A DNA stretch of 64,000 nucleotides, taken from Pipra filicauda. Taxonomy: Eukaryota; Chordata; Aves; Passeriformes; Pipridae. Within the stretch, counting starts at the first letter, position 1. Each line of letters starts with the position of its first letter. The position numbers and the translations under genes were made by a program. The notes under the pieces were generated by a model, which was given only the letters and a program-made list of their open reading frames with translations, ran no database searches and had not been told where the DNA came from. This document shows, piece after piece, positions 48,101 to 60,100 of the stretch. The stretch lies in the NCBI RefSeq assembly GCF_003945595.2, contig NW_024104665.1:3129651-3193650 (forward strand), read 5' to 3'.

Positions 48101-50568
48101 CTTCTCTACTCATTTACGTTCAGCTTTGAGATAATTTACTTCTGCTCTGTTGAGAAACATGTCTAAGTTAAGGTACTTGTAAATGGTAAGCTAGACACTT
48201 ATTGGTATTGTAGCACTATATGCTATTCTGATTTATCAGGTTTTGCTGCTTAAAGGAGGTAGCCGTGTTCTATCTCTCGTGTCACTCCTAATACATGATC
48301 ATCTACACCCATTACTTTACCTTACTTTGGCATTTGATACCAAGATGGATCAGCTGGTTGATCTAATAGAAAAACTCTCTCACCTTGAAAATGAGTGTTG
48401 TGTTTGGTTTGGTTTTTTTCTCAGATTAACAAACCTATCTCACACTCTGTATATCCTCATTATCACAAGATCTGACACAACAACGGCACTGTTTATGTTC
48501 AGAGGACAGTTGTAGATTTAGTTAGACTGAAGTAGGTGAAGTCTGAAAGCACATCTGTAATAGATGTTTGTTCTGGAACAGAGTTTTGTGATATATTTTA
48601 AACTGGATAGTACCTCAGTTAACAAGATGAAAATGAGCCAACTTCTTCTCTTGTTAGAAAGAAGCTATTGATCTCCTTAAGGTTTTTGGGTCTAACAGTG
48701 TATAAAAGGGCACTAAAACATATTTTTATTCGTCATTATGAGAGGAAAATGTAGCTGTGAGTAAATAAAGGAAGCGAGTTTGTCTGGTAAGAATAAAATT
48801 GTATTTTTATATGGTCACTTTGCAGAGTAAGACTGCAGATTAATTTCTTCCAAAGCAAGAAAATTAATAGGTCAAGAGGGGAACAGCTAGCTTCCTGAAA
48901 AGACTGAGATCAGAGCATGTAGGCCTCTACAAAAGTCTTTTACTGTTCCCTGTACTCCCCATCTTAATATTCAAGGAACAAGAGCTAAGAAAATACTATG
49001 TACGCATGTTCAGTATTTTTCAAAATGAGAATCTTGGCTGTTGCACTTTTAGGGCACAATGAACACTGATTGCCTAAAATATTATTTTAATAATTCAACC
49101 TTTTAGCTTGAGGTTTAGGGCAGTGTTTTGAAACCATTACATTCCTTTTCATTTGTTGTATAACCTAAAATGGATAAACTAATTTATGCTTCTGGCAGAT
49201 GTAGATTAAGGTATAGTTTGTGTCTGGGACAGTAAGTTTAAATCTCTGATTATTTGAAATTATTATACTTATAAATCCTGAAAGTATGTCTTTAAAATAA
49301 TGAAAAAAAAGGAATTTTAGCCATTGCTACTCTACCAAATGCCTCATAGATACCTTCAAAAATCACCCTCTTTACATGTAAACTCTGTCTTTTAGCATGA
49401 CCGTGCAATGAACATTCAAGAAAGAGCAGTTCAGAACTGATTAAACATTTGTAGTCTTTCTTTCCTGTTTTCCCCCACAGAATCATAGTTTGGAAAATGC
49501 AGAGTTGTGGACTCTTGACATTTCTGTATTTAATTGCTCTTAATTTCCCTATCATTTTCACACTCGTGTTTCTTAATTTCCATTCCCTGCTTTTCTCAGA
49601 CTTTTATCATGGTCTGTCTTTCCTGTTTCTGGACAGTGGAGAGGAAGGCTCGAGGTGCATTGCCCTGGTAGTTACTTTGGTGTTAGGAAGTCTTCTCATT
49701 ATACCAAAGGCTCAGTGTTTGCAGTCCATTCCCAAAGTGCTGTAGGTAATCATTATCCTATGTGTTTCAATTTTTACAGAATTTGTTGTGGCCAGTTTAA
49801 ATCTTTTCACGTCTTTTCCCCTCATCCACCCAGATAAGGCTTGGAGGGTCTCCACTTCTCTCAGGTGTTCTCTTTGGCAATATTCTCTTTGTTGATTCTG
49901 GACAAAGGTGTGACAAAATTGCAAACTTCTGAGCCATGTACTAATGTTTGTTTGCTGGATTTCAGAAGAAGCTGTTTATTTTAGTAGGCAATTTTCATGT
50001 GTGAGGAGGTGAAATGTTGAGAAGGCAGCCCCTCATCAGTGGACAAACAATTCCTCAGAATTTAGCTAATGGCCCCCCTTCAGTGCAGAGAATAGATGGC
50101 AACAATTGTACTTCCAGACTAAACCAAGAACTACTTGTTTGGCTGCTAGGTGTTAATGCAAATTTGTTCTTCAGCTCATTCAACCCTAGGGCTCCCATCC
50201 TTTGATTTAATTAAATGTAATTGGTTACATTGCTCCTCCCAGGCCCCTGAGGTGTTTTTGTTTATTGCTCACTCTTTGCAATAATGCTTCAATTCAAGGC
50301 ACAAAATGCTCGATAAATAAGAGCTCTTTATCCTGTGTTGGATTTGCAGGGAGATTATTCCCCTCAAATAGTTTGGTTTTACTGTTAAAAGTGAATGACT
50401 AGCGAAATAAACTCATTGGGTGGCAAACCTAGCATATCCAGAAGCAAGGAAATAAGAAGGGTAAATTAGATGAGATTAGAACAAGAAATGAAGCTGTAAT
50501 GTTAAATTAGTAAGGGATTGCAACTGGTGTTGTAAGAGCCATTGACACTTTTAAATGATGCTTCACTT

Positions 50569-50600
50569 AATAGGATTGCTATTGAATAGGATTGCTATTG
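50569..50600. repeat. 16-bp tandem duplication
   Basis: AATAGGATTGCTATTG occurs twice in perfect tandem (50569-50584 and 50585-50600), in CAMKMT intron 3. Confidence 0.9.
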
Positions 50601-53600
50601 GTGCACTAATATATTTTGAGAGTTACTCTTTCAAAGTTTATTATTAAATCGCTTGAGTATTTTTAATAATGTACGGTAATGTTTTAAATAACATGCATTA
50701 TGTAGCAAAAATTAACCACAGGAAAATATTCAGCATGTTTTTCTAATTGAAAATAATATCATATGTGATCTGAATGATTCCATTATTCCATTTTGGATTT
50801 TTAAAACTACAATATTTAAATGCTTTATTTAAAGGGGAGTCCTATTTACATTCTGTTATCTGCATGTAAGTGCTATGCAATGTATCTCATTATTTAGAGA
50901 TGTAAATAGACCTAATAATTTATATTGTGAAAGTCTCTCTGCTACTGTCCTAAAGATAACTTCAAAAATTGTATATTTATCTTTACATTTATCAACATTT
51001 AAGCACTCTTGCATCTGAGTGGTCTTTTCTTTCCTCCCCACAGTGTTCAGAGAAAAAGCATCTTATCATCCATAGTGCTTCTGTCTTTATTCAGGCTTTG
51101 CTTTCTCCCTTGAGAACAGATGTATGGGACATGGCTTATTAGTGCACCTGGCTCTTTAGGCATTATCATCACAGAATCACTCAGAGAAGCTGGTGTAAAA
51201 GAATCAAACTCTGTAATAGTTTGAGTTTCATTTCACAAACATTTTAAGCCCATCTGAAGTGCCTGTGCTACTGAAGATAAGGCCACCCTTCCTGTCCTTC
51301 CCTCCAGACTCTCATTTTCGTTCTGCTGTGTCACAGAGCTTGGGCAGTAAAAGAATATGAACAGGAAGCAAAGAGGCAGGACTAAAAGTTTGCATCAAGG
51401 GGAATGGCAGAACTGAACACTTTGGTCAGTACTGCTGATGGAATCTCACATCTTCCTTTCTTTGGCTGAGTGTTTCACTCTCTCACTCATATCTTGTCCT
51501 GTGATGAGGCCACTCGGGGAGTTCTTTCTGGAGAGCTGGGGGGGGTGAACCTGCCCTCACAATCAGAAGGAATTGTTCCTTCTGATGGCACTGGGTGTTT
51601 CAGCAGTACTTGTAAGGAAATGTCCTTTTTTAATGATACATTAAATTTCCAATGTGCAAAGTTATTTTATTCTTGAGCACAGTATGTATTGGTATGGCAA
51701 AACCATCAGTCAGTGCTAGGAACTCCATGGAGACAAAATGGAGAGCCGATTGTTAACAGTTGCTGAATCAAACAAATTCCCATCAGCATCCTGTCACTAG
51801 CAGGGCTACATTAGGTGAGGATCAGGTGAATTCACAACAATGTCACTGGGAAACAATGAACCCAAATGAGAGCAGATTTCAGGAAAAATTCTGTTGTCAA
51901 AGGCCTGGGAAAACGAATGTTAAATATTTAGCGAACTAACCAAAGGCTAACCTAAAACAAAACATGTCTGTTCTTAATTTCATAATCTAACTGACTGTGA
52001 AATAATATTTTGTGTTGGAAAAGTTCTCTGAAGTCATGGCAAACAGCTGCTACTGTTACAGAAATTGTAAAGCTACTGTAAAATTAATGTTTTTCTGGAA
52101 ACACTGGAAAAAATAGAGATATGTTGAGTAACAGATGTATTCTAGCCATACTAAGATGATAACACACACCTTTCTGACAGACTCTGACGAAGTTCTGTGA
52201 GACAAGATAATCTATTTCCCTGCTTTGTTATTCAAACCTACTTTTGTGGGTATTTTATTTGGATTTGAAAATATTTACATGTATTTCTTTTATTTAAATA
52301 TCACCAGAAAGTCATTTCAAAAGATGTTGTTTCTCATTGTCCACATAGTTTACATCCACTTAAGTAAAAAAAGTAAGTTTCATAGTCAAAAGACTCTATT
52401 TAAAGTTATCACAATGTAATAAGATGCCTCTTGTATATTATATAAGACCTGCTTTCACTAGGTGAAGTGTATTTGTATTAATAAAATAATATAGAAAAAA
52501 TCATTATGTGAATAGAAGGCCCTATTCAGAAAAGGTCTTCAAATTTCTATGTGGGGTCAAAACACTTTCAGAACTATGAAATGGAACATAAGTAATGTTC
52601 CTATTCCTGAGCTGTTATAGACAGAAATAAAATTCTTAGAAATATAACTGTACTTATAACCCACAGCCAAATAATGGCATTCATTCAGCAAAGAAAAAGA
52701 ATGAATTTCTATTCAAGTCATGGCTAATCTGTACAGCCCCTAAAGCCTGGTACTAGGGCATTGTAAAATGACATGAACCTACCAAAAAGAAAAATGGATA
52801 GGCTTTTTTTCTCCTCAGAATTTCTGGTGAGTATGTCTTCATTAAAAAGAAATGATTATTTATTATTTCAGTAAAAATCATAAATGCTATTTATTCTTTT
52901 ATTATCCAACCCCTATTCAAAACAAATAGAACATTTAACATGAATTGTTGTATCTTCAGGATATTAGGATTTTTTTTTAAATTCGAGTCAGAAACATGGA
53001 TGTAGATCCCCAGTGAATAGTTGAAATAGTCATCAAATTGAAGTAAGATACTCACCTATCCACATGAGTTAGTGTTTTGCATTCAGTGCTTTTCACTGAG
53101 TCCAGTTATATGTGCAAATAAGTAAACCATGTGAAGACTGCATCAAGAAGCATGATTACTGCTGCTTTTTAGACATGACATGTATGTTCTCATTTTGAAA
53201 GTTGAGTTTTAACAGCTTTATTAAAAATATCTACTACTGTGGGGGTGTACTGACTTCTGACTTGTCCCCCCACCATCCTCCTTCTGGGGATGTATCTCCT
53301 TTGGCCTTCAACAAAGTATGTGTCTCCAACAACATAATCTTTCATGTGTCTCCTCCATTTCTTCTCCTCCAGTGGCTGCCACTCTTTCTTAAAAAAGTTG
53401 TCTTAGCAGAAGTGCTGTGTGTGTGCTCCTTCACTTTAATTTTTTTTAGGGGCAATGGGGTGCTCCCACCAGCTTCAGAGGTAGCTCTAACTGCCTGGCA
53501 TTGGACAGTTTATGGCCTTATCCCACACAGTTCTTTCCTAGAGCCCCTCGTTACCAGACCCGGTGTTCAGCACTGTTGCAGTACAGTAAGCATAGTGGGT

Positions 53601-54080
53601 TTTCCAACTCTTCCAAGGAAATGGAGGGGAGGTGAAAACAGAAGAATTTTTTAAGAATCACTGTGCATCATCTGCCTATTTTAATAGTTGCATCACAGGA
53701 TCATGTTACAAAAACTGGTACAGTGAAAATAGTTTGAAAAAGATCTGTTATTGGGACAAGTGCTTGTGTAATTGCCGTGTTTTTCATTTTTGTGTATTTG
53801 CACATTTTACAGAACAGCTGTATGTGCATTAGACTTGTGTTGATCTCTTGATATAATCATTATGAGGCTGATGTTCAATTTTTACCTTAGCAAGTTGGAT
53901 TAATTTTTTGTATCTGAAGAGGGAAATGCAAATCTGGATAAAAGAACACAGGACTGTGTCAAAGACAGTATTGTGGGCAGGATTAGGTTAGAAAGTACAT
54001 ACAACTTTTTTCCATATTATTGGGAAAAAATTTAGTACACTGAGAGTGCTGTACAACACACACATTAACCGACAAACGTG

Positions 54081-54173
54081 AATCACAGAAGGTTGGAAGG
54101 GACCTTGAAGATCATCTAGTTCCAGCCCCTCTACCATAGGCAAGGACACCTTTCACTAGACCAGGTTGCTCAG
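54081..54173 (-). mobile_element. CR1 LINE 3' fragment
   Basis: This is a roughly 90-bp CR1 3' end on the minus strand. It contains GGTTGGAAGGGACCTTGAAG followed by the ATCATCTAGTTCCAGCCCCT block and CACTAGACCAGGTTGCTCAG. The terminal octamer is degenerate (AATCACAGAAGG). Confidence 0.9.
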
Positions 54174-57100
54174 AATTGCTCTGTTGTGTAGAAGCTCTGG
54201 GTAAGTTTGTGTCCCAGTTGTTGTAGGCTGGTGACTTGTCAGTCAAAACATATGGGTTAATATCACATTGTGAAATATAACATCAGAAATATAACTAGGA
54301 TGAACTCACGAATGAAGAATGGAAGGGGGTGTTGGAACACAGTTGAGTCTGTGCTGGAATATTAATTGCAGATTTCCTGAGTTGCAAGTATTTTGCTGTG
54401 GGCTTTGTTTTTTAGCTATAACATTGCATTAGTGGGAATTCACATACTGTGGTGATGAGCGTAGTATAATATAAGGATTAGATAGGAGCTGAAATAGAGC
54501 CAACTGCTGGGCTCTGTTGATACAAGTTTGCCAGCAATTGCTGTTCCTATACTACTCAGTTGTAGGCCTGGATTTTCAATAGAAGTGCCAAACAATTGGA
54601 GTTTTGCACATCAGCGGGGAAGCAAGTTTGTTGAACTCTTCATATAAGTCATATATTTCCCACTCCCACCTTCCTGTGTTCTGGAGAAATTCAGCTTTTG
54701 TCTTGCTTTCTTCTTCTGGGTTTGAAGATTTAGTCTGTCATTGGAAGAGCTATTTTTCTAGCATCATCTTTTGTGAATATTCCCACCATTCCCTCCCCGT
54801 GAAGGAAGAGGTTGTTCTATTGTTTTTACTCTCCGAGGTCCTGCTTTTTGGAGGTGTACTTGGAAACATTCCTATTCTAATATCTTTAACAAGGTATATT
54901 AATTTGTTGTGAATGATGCTGTTGCCAACAGGAAGATGGTATTTCTTACTCTACTAACACAGTCTGTTAGAAAATACTGCCTGATACTTCAGATTGGATT
55001 GCCACTGCATATCTACTGTGTCCTTTGCTTGGCCTAGGAATGTTTCCGGGAATGTCCTGTATCATATGTGTGCTTCTGGACCATCTTGGTTCATTACAAG
55101 AGCTCTGTTTCCTCAGGCAAGAGTCTGTTTTATCAAATGAAAGTATTTGTCACATAAAGGCAGAGAGAGTTTCTTTTGAAGTGTTTGGAATGGGACATAT
55201 TACTTCTTGAATTGTATGACAATAGGCCCTAGATTTATTGTATCAGATGGCAAATGCCAGCCTCATTTTGACTGTTCCATCTACTGCTTATTTTGTTTTT
55301 CTCATTGTTTTTTCATGCACAGAGTGTAACCCATTGGGATTTGGAAATAGGTGGGCTCTACCAGTATATGATTCGAAGAGTTAACTTGCTCTTCATGTGA
55401 CAAAGCAAAAATGCTATATTTGCTGCTAATAAATCATATTCTTCAGTAATTTACTTGAGTAACTCACTCATTTGCAGACTGATCCATTGTTATGGGAGCT
55501 AGTTTCCTATTTCTTGAAAATCTGGTTAATAATTGTAATATTTTTATGAAATAATGAAGTTGGTAGAGAAATGCAAAGTATTTAAAACATGAAAGAAATC
55601 AATTAAGAATATTAGATAACTTTTATTTTCTCCTTAACCCTATAAGGAGATCAGATCAGTCCTATAAGGTCTGTCAGTTTTGCTTAATTTAATTCATTTG
55701 GTTATGTCTCTCTGTTCATATGAAACTAAACCCAATACAAGCAGTGTCACTGCTCCTTTCACACCTCTCCTCGGTGCTCCTTTCAGCATCTTAATTCCAC
55801 AATAAAATTTTTTAAAGTATAAATTATATTCTTTAGGTCGAAAGAACTGGAAAGTTCTGTATATAATGTCGATGTTGTTGCCATTGCTATGTTAGGAGAT
55901 CAACACTGTTCTTAATAAATTCTTCGTAAATGTAAACATCATTAAGTCTTTTGAACAACTAAACATCAGCTAATGAATTTACATAAACACTGCTAATGAA
56001 CACTTAGTTATTATTTTGCATCTCTGCAATTTAGTGACAGATTTTCAAGGCAATAGTCAATTTTGTAATCTTAATTTTATAAAACCACTAGTATTTTTTT
56101 GTCCCCTTCAACTATTTAATATGTAAATTAGGTATTCTCAAGCTTAATGTTATTCATTTTTATAAAACAAATACATCATTAATCTGATTAAGTTCTTGGA
56201 TGAGAGTGCTGTCCTCAGATCATTGTGGATCATTTATTGTTGGGCATACATCCAAAAAAATAGATTCAAGCATGGCACTTACAGTCTAGGTTTAGCAGAA
56301 CTGTTGAAACCCTTAAATGACATTTTTAGAAGAATGGAAAAGCAGTGCTTACTTGTAATGGCAAGCATTATGCAAAACTTAGCAACACTTCTTATCCTTA
56401 ACTGCAGCTCACTGATAATAATTCAGAGCTTAGAAATGATGCTGTTCTTTGATGCATTTTAAGAGCATAATATAATAAAGTGAGCTTAGCGCATCCTAAA
56501 TCCTGTCATTATTAAAGTGTGTTGGTCACCACAGGACGTGTTGTGCTGGCAGCACCAACCACCCTACAGCTGCAGAACCCTTTTTTCTGAACCCTGAAGT
56601 TGGCTGTAGCTTTCGTGTCTTCTTGAACGCCCACAAGAAACAGTTAACAAGAGTACAAATTTTGTGCATGTAGATGTGAGAATATGTGTAACAAAACTGA
56701 CAACTTTTCAGCTGTAGTGAATTCATGACTACTCGGTATTTTCTGATCACTGCTATTAGAACTACATTGTTCAATGTCAGATAGGTTGTAATGCTCTTTA
56801 AAATTTCTAGGTGGTTGGGTTCTTCTGTTTTCCTAATGTGAAGTCTATTAAAAAGAGCGCCATTTATGTGTGCTCTAATAGCTCTGGCAGAGGCATGAAA
56901 TCTGATTGCATTCAGCAGTAGTTTTGCAACTTCATGGGATTCCAAGGGCTGCTTTAAAGAGAATAAATTTAGAAAGTAATAATTGGTGATGTTGTTACAC
57001 GAGAAGAAATACACTTTAAAAGTTTTTAGGTGAATTTGTTTCAACAGAATAACAGTTATAGTGGTGAATAAGTGGATGAAACTCTGAAAACAGAATGGTT

Positions 57101-60100
57101 TCGTGGATAAAAAGTGAAAAAATTTTCAGTCACTCTTCTGTTTCCACACTGAAAACAAAACTTTCCATGTTCTGCAAAGGATATACAGCAAAACTAGGTT
57201 TATATAGACTTGAAGCAAGATCATTAACTGAAGAGCTACCATTTACATTTTCATGTGAGGGACACAGGAGACCAGGTTTCAAGTGGAGACAAAGTTCCAT
57301 ATTTATTTAAAATATTCACACAATTGCATCAGGAATAATGATATACAGGAAAAATTGTAATATCTTGCAGGGTACAGGCCTAAGGATCATACCTGTTTTC
57401 TAAAATGAGACAACCACAACTCATTAATTTTGTGGTTGTGTAAAATTGCAGACATTCAAAATGCCAACAAAATTCACTCAGTTCTGGGATACATAGACAT
57501 GGAAATAGTACCTATGTATTAGAGTAGCTAGATCTTCCTTAAAAATAAAAGAATTAAATGTACTTTCTGTAATGCTTGTACTTTTTTTTTTTTATTAAAA
57601 ACACTAAAATTTCCTTTTTAGTTCTCTGTAATGAAAGGATTGACTAATGAAGCCACTTACAAGTTTCTATAGCTAAATATATCTTCCAAATGGTTAATCT
57701 TCTAAGAACGAGTTCAGGGACATTTAACATTTCAATTTGCTCCATTTTGTCTTTGAGACTATTTTAAAACTAGGACTAGAGCTTATAATATTTTAAGCAC
57801 TATTATGATATTAAATATTTCTCACTGATGTAGGTGCAGTACTGCACATAATTCAATGTCACAATGTCACTGTAGATTAAAAGGATGTTCTGACTCAGGG
57901 TGAGTGTTTTATAAAATTTTATTCTTAGACTAAAATATTTATTATTTTAGGCATATCAAATACATTTTTTCCATTGTCATCTTTGAGAAAATGTCAGTTT
58001 AGCACAGATAAATACACATTAGATTTTAAGATAGAAATAGAGAACTTTTAGATGGGTGAACCAAAAAGATATGATTGGAAGGAATATAAAGTAATAAAAA
58101 TATTAATTAATAGCATGAGTAGTTCTTAGATCTCTGGTAAAGCCTACAGATTTTTGCCTGCAAATCTCAGTTTTGTGACTGAAAGATTTTTTTTCTCTGC
58201 AAAAACGGAAAACAAAAGCTTTTGGTTTCTGTGGCATTACATCCCCAGTTTGGTATAGTACCATATCCTCTTCTGTATGAACCATCTTCCACTTGAGCAG
58301 TGACTGGTTGAAGCAGGTTTCTTGTGCTCCCACCCGGTCAAAGGAAGCCTCAAGGCTTGTCCCACTGGTACCCACTGAAACAGCAGCAAATGAGTTCCTT
58401 TTCCCCTGGTAGAAAGGGGCAACAGCAGCACAGTTACACCTGCTACATATATACCCTTCTTGGGTTGTTTTGAAGAATTCATACCTTTGGTAAGTAAGGT
58501 CTTTTGAGAATTGTGAACCAGTTGAGGCTCTTCAGATGTTCCATTTCATACTGTGTTTATTTTTAGTCAGCTATCACTTACTGAATGTGCTGAAAGCATC
58601 GCTTCAAAACCTGCGCTGTGATCTGAGGATGGCTGGCTACCACCGAAAGGTTTGAGCCCACTTCCTTCCTTTTAACATTTCTCATGCTTTTTTGCCCCCT
58701 AATTAGCAAGTTTGGAGCTTGTTTGTTTATATATGTTATTGAAGATTTTATCTCTTAAGTTTTACTTTAACTGTGAAAATTAACATATAAGACCAAGATT
58801 GGGATTGTAAAGTTCTACAAGTGATCTTGTCAAGTTAAAATGTTTCTTTTTTGTATGGGAGAGGATTGCCTTCCCTAATTATATAGATCTGTGGAGATCT
58901 ATTGAGCAGCTCTTGGCTTAGCACCGCTTGTTTCTGCCTGTTAATGGCTTGCAATGTGAGATTTTTTACACGCTGTGTTATCTTGCCTTTTTTCCCCCTC
59001 TTACTGACTAGATTCAGAGTTATGTAGAAACCTCTGTTCAAGAAGAAAATGTGAAATCTTCCTCAAAACTTCTGGTGAAAGCCTTTTGACATTCATTAGG
59101 GCTCCAAATGTCCCCCCAAACTGTTGTATCTATTAAACTCTCAATTGGAAGACTGCCTGAGTTATTAATAAGTTTGCACTTATATAGAATTGGCACAACA
59201 TTAATCATTAAAACCCAAGGGACAGCTTAAAGTTCACAGGTTTAAAACTACAATATATTGATTTCTAATACTTTCTTATAAACTGAATGTGAAAAGGAAA
59301 TGCTTAAAATAATAGCAAATTTTTAAGCACATGGGTGTGGTCTTTTTCTGATTATGTTATTCGGCAGTATTGAAGAAGAACAATTTAACATTTTCCTGGA
59401 GTGAGGTCCTTAGTTTGGGAATTTAATTGTAGGTTTTGCGTTAAACTGTTAGTCTGTAACAATTCTGTACGGCTCTTGGTTTGTACTTTAACAGCTTTAG
59501 TCACCACACTTGAAAGGCTTTGTCTTTGCACTGAGGTCAGATAAGAAGAAAAGGTTGCTCATGCACATCAGGCTATGACACTGCTGTGACAGTGAACAAT
59601 GAAACTTGCTAGCTTGCTGTTCAGTTTACTTCCTAGAGCCTGTATTTGCTTTACAATAATATTTTCTCAGATGCATAAAACAATTTTGCCATAAAATAAT
59701 TTTGTAATGGCTAATCTCCAGCATAGCCTCCCAGATTATGCAAATGACAGCAAAATTATTACTTTGTGAATTTTGTATACATAGTAAAATTACAGACACA
59801 AATTTTCTTCTTTAAAAGAACAAAACAATGTTTAAGCCAATATAAGGCATATAGCATAGACTGCAGAATGATATTCAGTTATTTTTTGTGGGTTAGAAGG
59901 AGTTTTTTGTGTTTAAAAAGCTATGTCTGTTTCTGTAAAATTATAAAAGAAATGCACGTTTGATTCTGGTATTATATTTCTACAATAACTGTCTTATCAG
60001 TGTTAGGTGCTATGGCCTACATCTAACTTTTTATAAAAAAACCTAGGTTTCTCTGCAGCTGTGTGTTAGAAACCTAATTAAAGAAACCAGCTTTTAGGCC

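Noticed and set aside
49478..49500. A tiny CR1 end (ACAGAATCATAGTTTGGA)
   Set aside because: It is too short and without the adjacent conserved CR1 block.
58571..58650. A possible exon (open frame YHLLNVLKASLQNLRCDLRM) after a TTTTTAG acceptor-like site
   Set aside because: The donor-side GTTTGA is weak, the phase and sequence do not fit CAMKMT exon 4, and there is no known similarity.
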